A stretch of 64,000 nt of DNA, from assembly GCA_030068145.1 (NCBI GenBank), contig JAPJBO010000291.1, positions 62,001-126,000 on the forward strand, in the 5' to 3' direction. Of this stretch, positions 32,881 through 43,900 are shown one piece after another. The notes beneath the pieces were generated by a model. That model saw nothing but the letters and a program-made list of their open reading frames with translations, was not told where the DNA came from and made no database searches. How positions within the stretch are numbered: the first letter of the stretch is position 1; each line of letters starts with the position of its first letter. The translations under genes were made by a program, and so were the position numbers. Source of the stretch: Diplonema papillatum (lineage: Eukaryota > Euglenozoa > Diplonemea > Diplonemida > Diplonemidae).

Positions 32881-34090
32881 GAAAAAAAGGAAGCCAAAAA
32901 AAGGAAGCCAAAGAAAGGAGTTATTGCCATTGTTTGCTGCAGCCAGCGAACAGAAACAAAACTACGCATTTTGTGGGGCTTTCTGCCGCTAGCGTTCGAC
33001 GAACCTGATCCGTCCGCTCATCTTCGAATCTAGTGCACAGCCCTGATACGCTTTGGCAATACCATCGGCGGCAAGAATCAGCTGCACGGTTGGGACCTGG
33101 TTAAGAACACGTGTTAAGTTGGTGCCCGGTCACCAGAGAGGAAACGTAGCACTCTGCCGGACCTGATCAGTGAACCCGAGTCATGGTACAACATTCGAGC
33201 GCTGGAGTTAGAATCGTTTGATGTTTCAGCGCTTGGCTGCATCACACCATCGAGGTCAAAACGGGCGATTCTTGATGCTAGCAGCAGTGGAGACGTGTTT
33301 CTCTCCTTGTTTCGTTATTCCACCCGTTTTTTCCTTTTTTCCTGTTGGACCGTTCCTCCCCTCTCCCTCCCCTGGTTTCTAGCACAAAGTACTGCAGAAA
33401 TGCTGCCTTGCGGCTCCCCTCACAATTTCCCTTTCTTTCTTCCTCCCTCTCCTTTGTGCGTAATTCCTGCGAGGTTTGTGAACCGGCGAGGGCTGCATTT
33501 TATAAGTGTACCGGATCTTTTCACCGCTGTGGCAAGTTTCGACGGTAAGAGCGTGACAACTCGCGAGGCTCCGCGCTTTTGTTTTTTCGCGGCCGTAGCG
33601 CAATGTTCTGTTGTCGGTGGCATGGCATGGCATGGCATGGCAGAGGTCGTGGATTAACGCCGAGTTCCCCAAATGACTCGCTTCACCAGTACCAGTGTTT
33701 CGTTGCGACAAACACCTGGACCGTTGTCAAACGGCCCTGTGAGGACCGTTTGACACACACCCTTATCAAACGTGAAGAGAGGCAAAAATAATTAGTATCG
33801 GCGCTTTTCTTTTCGTTTTGTCGCCTCTTTGGTAAGTGTCCACGTGTGAGCGCGCGGCCAACGAAAAGCTACTAATTCTGAGCACACAACTCGGATCAGT
33901 CGGCAGCTCTCCACCCCGCCGCCGCCGCCGCCCCAGGCGGAGCTTCCGAGGAAGGCCCTGCGGAAGGCAAAGAAGCGACGAGCGATGCCAGCCCTCAGCG
34001 CGTACAGATTATGAAGATGTAGCCCGGCCCCCGTATTGCGTGGTTATTTTGTTTCTTCTTTCTTTTGGAGGTACCTCAAAGTACCTGTTC

Positions 34091-34317
34091 CTTTTTGTAC
34101 TCACACCTGCTTATTAGGGAAAACTTGAGGAGGCTGCCAGTTGCGAAATCTCAAAGGAGGAAAAATGTGTGCTGCAGCCCACATGAAAAGCAACGCAGGT
34201 AAACCCTGGGTAAAGCGGTGGGCGTAAGCGTTCAACAAGGACCCCCTTTGTAGTAGTGTTATTGCCCCTCCTCTAGCCTCCTTCGACATAAGCACAAGGC
34301 ATCCCCTCGAGTATTTT
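34091..34317 (-). mobile_element. SINE-A copy 2 (diverged)
   Basis: The unit matches 5492-5717 along its length (GGCTGCCAGTTGCGAAA, GGGCGTAAGCGTTCAACAA, TCTAGCCTCCTTCGA) but with more substitutions and small indels than other copies, so it is probably an older insertion. Confidence 0.65.
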
Positions 34318-34602
34318 GAGTCGGTTTACTTTGTTGTCCCCCCTCCTCCCTTGGACACAGGCATTCCATGGACACGGCACCATACACCCATGTGTGCGCA
34401 CTGAACAAGGGGAATCGGGGGTAAACGATAACAAATGCGAATTCTTGACAATGCGTAACCGCCAAAAAGGGCAAATCAACCAAAAGTAGGATCCTCACGA
34501 GAACTTTCACCTTGAGAAAACTTCGAACACCTTGGAAGCTGCACTCCAACCTGCTGAAAACACGTGTGCTTAAAGGCACCTCCACGAACTTTGCACCGTA
34601 CA

Positions 34603-34807
34603 GGTGTCGCGGCAAGTTTTGACAGCCGCTGCTTAACAACAGTGCTTGACTGCCTACACGACACCTTCACTTTACAGCACTCACTGCTTAGCAACCTGAC
34701 CTGCCGAGAAAGTTCATGCCAGTCCAAGTGGTTCGTGTACTCAAAAAGTACTCAAGGCTCAACAAAATGTGACGTGGGCGGCTTTAGATGAACATCTGAA
34801 TGACACC
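34603..34807. mobile_element. MITE-like element, copy 3
   Basis: Starts GGTGTCGCGGCAAG and ends TCTGAATGACACC. Relative to the 131-bp copy at 18953 it has ~70 extra bp in the middle (around 34640-34715). Confidence 0.6.
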
Positions 34808-35501
34808 ACATCCACATTCTGTGGTCGACAAACACAATCAAGTAAAAGAATATCAAATTTGCGCATTCCTTCCTGCTGGCTTTTTTGAGCGGGCGGTGTC
34901 TCCGATCTTTTTCTGGCGCAACAATAAGGTTTCCTCTTCCCCCGCATTCCTGATCCTCGTCTCCCGCGCGGAAAACTTTGGAACGCAGACGCAGGGTTAC
35001 CCTCGACGAGGCGCACGATAGAACGACTTTGTGCAGTCCGTGTCCCCAGCCCGAAGGAACACACAGTAATGAACAGGACACCAAGACACCACCGGTGGGT
35101 CACGTCCACTGACACGAAGATCCGAGGAGGAACCGTGCCGGCCGAACGCAAACTGTTACAGTTTCTCACACTGGGGGAGTTGATGCACCACGAAAACCGA
35201 TTAGAGTTTTGGGTTAGCATGCAGAATCTGCATCGATAATCTGCATCGATTAGAGAACTTCAGACAGCCTTCAGGGTGTTGGTTCAAAGAAACAGTCAAG
35301 TTTGGCAGCATAGATTTCCTTACGACTGTCCCACATTTTGGTGCAATTGGCTAGCTGGACAAGAATGCTGCATTGGAATCAGCTGCATGGCAAATTCAAA
35401 CAACGGACTCAACCTGGGTGGCGACTGCTGACCATGCGTCAGTAGTTTGGAACAGCTAGTCAGACTAATGATACAGGTTGCTATTGTATTGCAAAAAACA
35501 A

Positions 35502-36179
35502 GTACGTGCGCTCGGCTAAAGACCGGCGCGGGGCGAGACTAGAGGCAAAGTTCGGGCGAAGCTAAGTTCTGGTGAAGCAAAGTCCGGGCGTAGCTAACTT
35601 CTGGTGAAGCAAAGTTCGGGCGAAGCTAAGTTCTGGTGAAGCAAAGTTCGGGCGAAGCAAAGTTCGCACGAAGCTCACTGCTCAGCGCGCTGCTCAGTTA
35701 TGGTGAGGTGATGCAAAGTTTGGGCAAAGCTAAGTTCTGGTGAAGCAAAGTTTGGGTTCTGGTGATGCTTAGTTCGGCGTGTAGCAAGTTTGGCCTGTGA
35801 TGGCAAGTTCGGCGCCTAATACCCGGGGAGAGACCCCCCCGGACCACCCCGGTATCCCGGGGTGACCCAAATACCGCGAGATACTGAGAAACTCCGCAAA
35901 AAACGCAAATTTCGGGCACATTAGACCCCGAAGCCCAACAAACCTCGAAAGAAATCTTCGACCGGATAAGTGTGATGGGCGGGGTTCGACCCCGGGCCGA
36001 CCGGCCTGAAGGCCGACGCCCGCTCACTCTGCCACCCGTATGCATTTTGGTAAGGGGAAAATAAGCTTGCTCCGCACTATTATCTAGTCCAAAAACAATA
36101 CACTGTTCGCAACTTTAAAAGCCGGGTTGGCTCGAATAGAGGCTATTCACATTGCATGTTCATAGGACCTCCAGTCTCG
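35502..36179 (-). mobile_element. Helentron-like non-autonomous element, copy 1 (in CRP5 leader)
   Basis: Read on the minus strand, the 678-bp element begins CGAGACTGGAGG (36179-36168). A tRNA-like segment with GGGTGGCAGAGTGAGCGG and a GTCGAAC-type B box follows, then a minisatellite of ~15-bp units (GCTTCGCCCGAACTT types). Next comes the inverted copy CCTCTAGTCTCG (35545-35534, 11 of 12 matching), and after ~30 more bases the element ends ...CACGTAC. The last 30 bases hold a CGGC/GCCG stem-loop. One inverted repeat terminal, its partner set in from the other end behind a hairpin, internal tandem repeats, a T-rich site and no clear target duplication: this is the layout described for Helentrons and their HINE derivatives. 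The CRP3 leader supplies a near-empty site. Confidence 0.6.
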
Positions 36180-36197
36180 AAGAACACAGACTACAAA

Positions 36198-36830
36198 ATG
36201 AGAACCGTTGCCTGCGCGATGTTGATGCTGTGCGTGCACGACGCGTCTGCACACTACGGATGGTTCGGAAAGAAGGCAGGAGGAGGAGGCTGCGGCGGCC
36301 ACCCCACATGGCCGACGCCGCCCGCCACATCACCACCAGCTGTGCCACCACCGACTGTTCCTGTCCCACCACCTGTTGTCCCGCCCAGCGTTGTGCCACC
36401 CCCTGTATCAGGTGGAGACTGCCCGGCGTGGAGAGAGCACCCTGGATGTGGCAAGTGCTGGGCGACTACACTGGAAGCGTCTTCTTGTGCCGGTGGTGGA
36501 GACAACACACCTCCTCTCAACTGCGATGCGTTGACGCCGTTCCCGAACTGCGGGAAGTGCTTCGCGACTCAGATGCAAGCAGACCAATGCGCGTGCCCGA
36601 CGAACGCGCCTGTGTCTGCGTGCAATGCTTGCTTCGTCAGTGAAGGCGAGGCCGGTCACTGCGCGTCTGACGGCTGCCCGCCGAGCCAGATGTTCTTTGG
36701 ATGCTCAGGTTGCCACGCAAGTGAGGAAGAAGCTCTCTCTTGCGGTGGGGCCGTCACGTGTCCACAGGGTCAGTTCGCTGGCTGCGGCCAGTGCTGGACG
36801 TCGTCGGTTGACGCTATTGAATGCGGCTAA
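36198..36830 (+). CDS. CRP5: secreted Pro/Cys-rich repeat protein (210 aa)
   Basis: Met-Arg-Thr-type signal peptide, HYGWFG, then a four-Gly spacer (AGGGGCGGHP), the shortest Pro-rich linker of the six, and all five C-x(7-8)-C-x2-C-x9-C modules. It has PAWREHPG in module 1 and DALTPFPN in module 2 (the latter shared with CRP4). The start is fixed by the family signal peptide. A Helentron-like element ends only 18 bp upstream of the ATG and separates the gene from its ancestral leader at about 35463-35502. Its expression may therefore be altered or driven by the element. The class-beta 3' block follows. Confidence 0.85.
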   Translation: MRTVACAMLMLCVHDASAHYGWFGKKAGGGGCGGHPTWPTPPATSPPAVPPPTVPVPPPVVPPSVVPPPVSGGDCPAWREHPGCGKCWATTLEASSCAGGGDNTPPLNCDALTPFPNCGKCFATQMQADQCACPTNAPVSACNACFVSEGEAGHCASDGCPPSQMFFGCSGCHASEEEALSCGGAVTCPQGQFAGCGQCWTSSVDAIECG

Positions 36831-37250
36831 TATGTTGCACCTCTGAACCAGTCATCCGCGTCTCTACGTTGACCGATGTCCCCATTTACTATGATCAGAC
36901 CACCTTCACTTGTGGACGGTAGCTGCGGACAGTATTCATTTGCCGCTCGCAGCAGATCACCTATAACAGCATTGAAACCGCTTCTCAGAATATGATGCTC
37001 CCTCAACTATATCGTCGTGTGCCTTGCCAATACCGATGCATGCTCACCTTTCCGTGTCCGCTCACCCCCCAGTACAGCATTTGGGCTCGGTTCATGAGCC
37101 TCTGCGTAGGGGAGGAGCAGTGACCGGAACAGCAAACCATTCAGATTCTTCCGTTCCCACGTTGGACCCGAGTTCGAACTCCCGAATTGGATCTTTGCCG
37201 AAGTGCACCCTTTCTCGCTTCTTGTTTATTGAGTTGCCGATGCAGAGCCT
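36831..37250 (+). repeat. CRP 3' block, class beta (second copy)
   Basis: Nearly the same as the block after CRP3, including GGGCTCGGTTCATGAGCCTC, with a few single-base differences. The spacer on to 37554 has one unit of the GAGGCTGAGACCGAG repeat and no gene. Confidence 0.7.
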
Positions 37251-37554
37251 GAACGCCGCGAGTTTTACTCATGGCAACAATCCCACTACCGTGCGCAGGT
37301 TCAGGAAACCTACAAAAGACCGAGGCCAGTTGGCAAACTGGTCCGGCGAGGCTGAGACCGAGGAACTAGCCGCTATTATACGGGCTCTAATGCAGGCTGA
37401 AGAGATGCTGAGATCATTCTTGTAGTGTAGGAATACGTAGTGTTGGAATATTGCCCTGCACAGTAACCGACCAACGATCTGTTTGGTCTTATTTTTCAAC
37501 GGTAGGTTGCTGTTCTCTTCGCACCTTAGCCAACTACTTCAAACAAAAAAGAAA

Positions 37555-38211
37555 ATGAGATCTGTTGCTTGCGCGATGTTGATGCTGTGCGTTCACGACG
37601 CGTCTGCACACTACGGATGGTTCGGAAAGAAGGCAGGAGGAGGCTGCGGCGACCACCCCACATGGCCGACGCCGCCCGCCACACCACCAGCTGGTCCACC
37701 ACCAGCTGTGCCACCACCGACTGTTCCTGTCCCACCACCCGTCTCACCACCTGTTGGTGTCCCGCCCAGCGTTGTGCCACCCCCTGTATCAGGTGGAGAC
37801 TGCCCGCCGTGGAGAGAGCACCCTGGATGTGGCAAGTGCTGGGCGACTACACTGGAAGCGTCTTCTTGTGCCGGTGGTGGAGACAACACGCCTCCTCTCA
37901 ACTGCGATGCGTCGATGCCGTTCCCGAACTGCGGGAAGTGCTTCGCGACTCAGATGCAAGCAGACCAATGCGCGTGCCCGACGAACGCGCCTGTGTCTGC
38001 GTGCAATGCTTGCTTCGTCAGTGAAGGCGAGGCCGGTCACTGCGCGTCTGACGGCTGCCCGCCGAGCCAGATGTTCTTTGGATGCTCAGGTTGCCACGCA
38101 AGTGAGGAAGAAGCTCTCTCTTGCGGTGGGGCTGTCACATGTCCACAGGGTCAGTTCGCTGGCTGCGGCCAGTGCTGGACGTCGTCGGTTGACGCTATTG
38201 AATGCGGCTAA
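37555..38211 (+). CDS. CRP6: secreted Pro/Cys-rich repeat protein (218 aa)
   Basis: Met-Arg-Ser-type signal peptide and a body almost the same as CRP1/CRP2, with the long Pro-rich linker (one Val-to-Ala change in PPPAVPPP) and five four-cysteine modules. Its leader matches CRP4 (TTAGCCAACTACTTCAAA) but its 3' block is the class-alpha version otherwise found only after CRP1. The gene is thus a mosaic of two family lineages. The start at 37555 follows the family signal peptide, although the frame is open upstream to 37483. Confidence 0.85.
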   Translation: MRSVACAMLMLCVHDASAHYGWFGKKAGGGCGDHPTWPTPPATPPAGPPPAVPPPTVPVPPPVSPPVGVPPSVVPPPVSGGDCPPWREHPGCGKCWATTLEASSCAGGGDNTPPLNCDASMPFPNCGKCFATQMQADQCACPTNAPVSACNACFVSEGEAGHCASDGCPPSQMFFGCSGCHASEEEALSCGGAVTCPQGQFAGCGQCWTSSVDAIECG

Positions 38212-38620
38212 TATGTTGCACCTCTGAACCAGTCATCCGCGTCTCTACGTTGACCGACGTCCCCATTTACTTCGATCGGACCACCTTCACTTGTGGACGG
38301 TAGCTGCAGACTGCATTCATTTGCCGCTCGCAGCAGACCACCTATAACAAAATATGATGCTCCCACAGTTATATCCGTGTGCCTTGCCTAAACACACGAT
38401 GCATGCTCACCTTTCCGATTCCGCTCACCCCAAATATAGCACTCGTGCTCGCTCCTGGGCACGAATGGGGAAAGAGCAGTGACCGGAACAGCAAGCCATT
38501 CAATTTCTTCCGTTCACGTTGACTCCAGTCCGAACTCTCGAATTGGATCTTTGCCGAAGTGCATACTTCTCGCTTTCGCTTCTTGTTCATTGCGTTGCAA
38601 ATGCCGACGCATCAGGTTGG
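38212..38620 (+). repeat. CRP 3' block, class alpha (second copy)
   Basis: Shares with the block after CRP1 the inner segment AAATATAGCACTCGTGCTCG and GCACGAATGGGGAAAGAGCA, which the blocks after CRP3 and CRP5 lack. An internal piece (from about 38345) is shorter than in the other copies. Confidence 0.7.
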
Positions 38621-40931
38621 TAAGATTTGGAGATGATCTCTACCCGATCATAGTTTGGGTTAGAATGCAAATAATCTGTGGCGATAATCTGCATCGCCGA
38701 CGGCGTTGCTATCTCTTCGCACGTGATGTGTCATGCTACCATAGAGGCCGCATAAAAAACCCGGATCCTTAAGCGAACTTGCACTCTAAGAACCTAGGCC
38801 AAAGAACCCCTTGCCCAGTTTTCGAAGCGATTTTCCGGGTCGTCAAACCACGCTGGGAGCCTCCGAATAGCTCGCGTATGGAAGAACAAAGGAGGGAAGA
38901 GGAGAAAAAACGTGAGGAAGAAAAGAGGAAGAAAGAGGAAGAAAAAAGTTTTATGGAAAAATGGAAAGAGTCGCACAATCTCCTTTTTTGACTTTTTGGC
39001 GGCGATTCCGCTCGAACAGGCTCGAACATGTTCGATCATGTTTTATTTTTATACTTGGCTGCTTTTGTCCTCGTTCGAGAGAGAAAGGACGGGGTGCTTT
39101 CAAAAGCATCAGCAGGGGGAAAGCAACGGGGGTGCAGGAGGCAGTAACACACACAAGGCCGCGACCTGGCTGTTCACCCCCAGGTCCCTGATTGCTCGGT
39201 CGGAAGCGCGCACTTTTTCGAACGAAACGAGCCTCGCCCCGGTAGGCGGGAAGAGCATCACAGCCGGTGTCTGCCTTGTAGTGCGGCAGATGCACAACGG
39301 CACTGGCTCTCTACGTCCTTGCAGCCGCCGAGACCGACTCTGTACTGGCCGATGCCGCCTCGGCAATGACAGCAGAATTGTGTTGCTTACGCTGTCTGAA
39401 GACACCAGCCGCTGGATGAGCGGACACGCGGCCGTAAATTCCCCCGCCTGGGGCGGATGGTGCGGCACTCCTAATTTCACTTTTCAGTTCATTATGCTCG
39501 ATTATGTTCGATTCCAGTCGATCACAGACGACCTTGGTTCAGGGTGGCCTACACACGGCCGACGGCCACGTACTGGCGACGGCTCCGTTCCGGCGAGGCT
39601 GAGACCGAGAAAGAGCTAGCTATTAGGAAGGCTGACAATATGTAGATCTGTTTCTTGTCCTCTGATGCTGTGAGATCGGTCACTTTTTCCCGTGGTGGTG
39701 CAGACCATTTCACACCTTTTGTCGCGGTGTGGCATTCCACCGTGCAAGAGACTGAACATGGTGATGCTTTGGCTCTGCACACCAAAAACTGCGGCCAGCC
39801 GATGCTTCGTTGATGCTAGTGACTTGTTGGCAGCGTCCTTGGTGTGATCCACAGTAGAAAACTTCTTACTCCAAGTACTTCCCGAGTACCCCACCGGTCC
39901 ATCTCCTCTTGATAGACCGTGATCGACCGAAGAATACAGCACCGGGCAATTCGATGCAGCTCTAGGACTAGGGATGGACCTGATGACCGTGGTGGACTGT
40001 GGTTCACTGTGATAAACAGCGGCAGGCACTTCGATGCAGTTTCAAGAGATAGGGACGGACCGGCTCACAAGTAAGGCCGCTGGATCACACCACTCCTCCG
40101 GACTCCTACGTGCAAACTAGAGCCGCTTACCGCGCGGTCTGCCCCGCCCAAGGTTTTCAGACCTGCTCTCTGCCTACATTCTAGCGTTATTTGTGGATTA
40201 GAAGGTCGGTATTTTAAAGTCTCCGGTTGACCGTAGAGGCTTGGGTATGGCGGGGGGTTGAGAAAAGTAAAAGAGTGCGACTCGTTTCGGGTGTTGTGTC
40301 ACTCCGTTGTGAAACCTTGATTCTCTGAGATGCGCTCTGGGATGGGTCTTGGATGCTCTATCCAAGAAGCTCGCGCAATAGCCGGAGACCCAACACAGGA
40401 CAACCGAATAGAAACGAGAAAAGAAAAAAAATACCTCGGTTGATTGTCGGCAACACAAAAAAACAAAAAAAACCACACCAAAAAAAAGAATTCCCGCCCC
40501 CCCCCCCCCCCAATCCCAAAGGGGACGCCAACCACTACACCTGCCGTTTATAGACGCCCAGCGCTCGTAGTAGTAAAAGCAGCGCCCGACCACCCTGAGG
40601 GGGCTGAAAATTGGGGTAAAAGGCGGGCGGCGAGGGAAGAGGTGTAATTTGTGAGCACGACCGTCCAGCCCACTTAAATAAAAAATCTGTACGTCCCACG
40701 GGATTCGTCGGAAGCACAAAAAAAGAGAGAGAGAGAGAGGGCAAGGTGCCCACAGCACCTCGAGTGCTCCGCCGCTACTCTCCCAAACCCTTCCCCTAGC
40801 TGTTTCGTTCGGGTTGAGTCTTGCCCAAACCTCTTCTCAGTTTCTTTTTTTTTCTCTCTCTCTCTCTCTCTCGCGGATTTCCGACACACGCTGACGTTGT
40901 TGTCGTTTCCTTGTCGTGCGTGCTTCCCAGG
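38621..40931. other. Intergenic, no gene supported
   Basis: Contains a purine-rich GAGGAAGAAA stretch at 38880-38960 that would encode a short Lys/Glu helix (low complexity, not called), repeat F copy 2 (39955-40072), C- and A-homopolymers near 40430-40515, and CT/GA runs near 40720-40870. Confidence 0.5.
39955..40072 (+). repeat. Dispersed repeat F, copy 2
   Basis: Plus-strand copy of the 10497-10645 repeat, with GCGGCAGGCACTTCGATGCA and AGAGATAGGGACGGACCGGC. Confidence 0.6.
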
Positions 40932-43900
40932 ATGCCCATCGTGGACCATGTAGACGACTCAGCCGTCGGAGCAGAGAGGGCCGCGAGCCCGAAAAACAGG
41001 AAGAATCTGAATGATCTCAACGACGAGTATGCTTTGATTTTTCTCTCTCCCCCCTCTCTCGGAAACAGAAGACTTGATGCCAGCATCGATTCTTTTCCGT
41101 TTCACCTTGTTGTCGCAGAAGACTTGATGCCAGCATCGATGCTTTTCCGTTTCACCTTGTTGTCGCAGAAGACTCGATGCTAGCAGGAGAGGCAGTCTGC
41201 CTTTCAGATCTTGGTTCGAACCCGGACATCGAGCCCTGAATCGGTGCTGGGGATGACGCCACATATAGGTGGGAGGGGAGAGGCCCTGGGACTGCTAAGG
41301 CGTGACAACCCGCCCCTGTCCCTCCCAGGGAGCCACCCCGGAACTAGCCTAGCCCACCTCACGGTGCCCCCGCACCCTTTGACTTGTTTTATGTGTTCTC
41401 TTTCCCTCTCTCGTAGTACATTTTCAGGGGAGTTTTGGTCAGTACCCCTGAGGGCATTTCTCTCAGTACCCCCCCTATGGGCCTAATTAATCAGGGCCTC
41501 AGAAAATAAACGAATTCCTTGGTACCCCGAAGGGAGATGGGAGATTACCCAAAAATAAAACGAACTTATTAAAGATGTGATACACAGTAGAAAACTTAAC
41601 TTCCCATGAACTTACGGAGACCTTCTCAAGAGCTTGCCAAAACACTCCATCCGTACACCCCATCTCCGGCGATTTTTGCATTGAGTACTTCCCATGAACT
41701 TCCCAAGTGCTACTTAGAAAGCGGCTTCATGATGGGCAACAGTGGAGACATGAGAATGCACTGTGCCACGCTTTCCCGCTCGCCTCCTTTGGCACGAGGA
41801 ATCTGCTTGAAATCCCCCCCAAACACCACTGTGCAGCCTCCAAAGACAGCGTCTGATGCTCGTCCCTCCCGGAAAGTTCTTTCCAAGGCTTCTACCAGCC
41901 GCCTGTCGGACATAACTATTTCGTCCCATACTGCAAGATCAGTTCTCCTGATCAACACCTCATGCTCCGGCGGTCAGGGCTACCAGCCCTTGCTGGTCAG
42001 AAGGGTCGAACTTCAATGGACAGGCGGAAGCGGTTATGGGCTGTCCTGCCCCCCTCAGGTTCATTGCCGCTATTGCGGAAGAGGCAACCGGCTATGGCAA
42101 AGCCGTCCCGAGTACACCCCTTGTACACCACCAGTAAGGCTACCGGATCACACCATAAATTTAACTCTATAAAATACTCGACGTAGCTGCTTCGACTCCG
42201 AATGGAAGGGGGGAAATATAGAGGTAAGGGGCAAATACAATACAAACACAATCTGAATTGTTCTTCGCTTACACCACCGTGTGTTGTTTTCTCACTCAGG
42301 ACTTTTGACCTGTTGCGTTTGTGTGATTTGTCGTGTAGGGGTAGACCCGCATGACCTCACGTCCGTTCCACACGTGGTTCGGTAGTTACAGCACTTTGGA
42401 TCCCTTCTGTTCTTTGTCGGGCAGCATCGTCGAGCATTTCCTTTCAAGCTGGCGCTTATGTAAAAAAAAAAAAAAAAACCGCAACGAGTGCGCCGTAGAA
42501 GGCTGCTACCACCGAGGAAGTGCAGATCATGTCCTGACGGCTGGCGATGAACGATATATTCTATGCTACGGACCCGAAGCCAACCTCACGCATCTTTGGA
42601 CAGAGTGAGGTAACCTACAGACTAATATTGGATGAATTTGCAGCCCGCAACACAGCAGTCATACTGTCCGTTTGCGCGCGAGTCCGCTATCAGGAGCCCA
42701 GCGGGAAATCAACACAACAGAATGGGCCACTAGGCTAATGCACGAGATCAAGTCTAGCTCGAAGATACGATAACACAAAACATATCTTTTGGGAACCCCA
42801 CCGATCACCACAAGCACGCACTAAGCTGATTTTCACAAGCATACAAAAGGTCGAAAGACACCAATCTGTACGTCCATTCGGGATCGTCGGAAACACAAAA
42901 AAAACAGTGACGCGCTCTCTGTCGGAAGCGGGTTCGACGGCGAGGGCGCGGGGCAGACGTTCGAGTTCGGGATGGCCGGGTTCAGCGGCCACGACGACGA
43001 CGAGCAGAAGCACCAGACGCCGGCGAGCGGGATCAAGACGCCGCCTCCGTTCTCGCCGGGCGACCGGCGCGCGGAGGACCGGTTTGCCCAGTCGTGGCCG
43101 CCGCGCACGCCGGGCAAGTCGGCGTGCCTCAAGGACAGCGAGCAGTCGCAGCCGCAGCCGCAGCAGCAGCAGCAGCAGGACGCGGCCTTCACGCTCGACC
43201 CCGGCGGCGCGGCCGCCGGCGCCGGCCTGCCGCCCCCGCACCCCAACACGGGCGGCTACCCGCCCTCCGCCGCCATCACCCGCATCCCTTCCGTCCGGAA
43301 GCCGAAGCAGGCGTCCACCACCGCCGCCCAGGTGCGCCTTTCTTTTTTGTGTTAACAATGCAATTGTTGGGTACTAAAAATTAGTCGGCAGCGTACTACA
43401 TGAAACTTACCAAAGCAGGTGAGTTCTGCTAGTGCGCACAAACAAAAGAAAGCGCCATACTAATTTTTTTTGTGTAAGCACGTGCTTCATAAGCACCTGC
43501 TTTGTAGGAAATGCTTGAGGAGACTGCCAGTTGCGATAGATCAAAGGAGGTAAATGTGCTGTAGCCCACACGAAACACAGGTAAATCTGGGTTCTGTGGC
43601 GGGCGTAAGCGTTCAACAAAAAAGACCCACTTTGTAGTTGTATTGTTTTCTCCCCCTCTAGCCTCCTTCGAAATGAGCACAAGGCAGTCCCTCGAGTATT
43701 TTGCAGCTGAAGTTTCCCATCAAGACGCAAGCCGCCGCCGTAGGCCGTGCAATTGCCCAAGACGAAGAGAGCCCGCGACGCGTCAAGACGGTGCTCCCCC
43801 GCGAAACGGGCTCGCCCGCCTGCCAGATCGGCCCCGGTTGTGCCAACACTCACCTTCGGTGACGGGGCCGCGACCCGCACCGCGCCTCCGATGGACGACC

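Larger units (their letters stand above)
32881..35501. other. Intergenic between GH115 and CRP5
   Basis: I see no gene I can support. Contents: a (GGCAT)n run at about 33617-33643, a GC-rich stretch with a CCG-repeat near 33905, SINE-A copy 2 (34091-34317) and MITE-like copy 3 (34603-34807). A possible last exon ending at 34020 (Ala/Gly/Glu-rich, frame from about 33897) is too weak to call. Confidence 0.5.

Noticed and set aside
33897-34020. Ala/Gly/Glu-rich possible terminal exon
   Set aside because: Only a weak acceptor and a CCG-repeat; no partner exon upstream.
38880-38990. Short Lys/Glu coiled-coil frame
   Set aside because: Arises from a purine-rich simple sequence with no conserved flanks.
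41160-41235. B-box-like GGTTCGAACCC with an A-box-like sequence upstream
   Set aside because: Spacing and stems do not give a tRNA cloverleaf; at best a tRNA-derived repeat.
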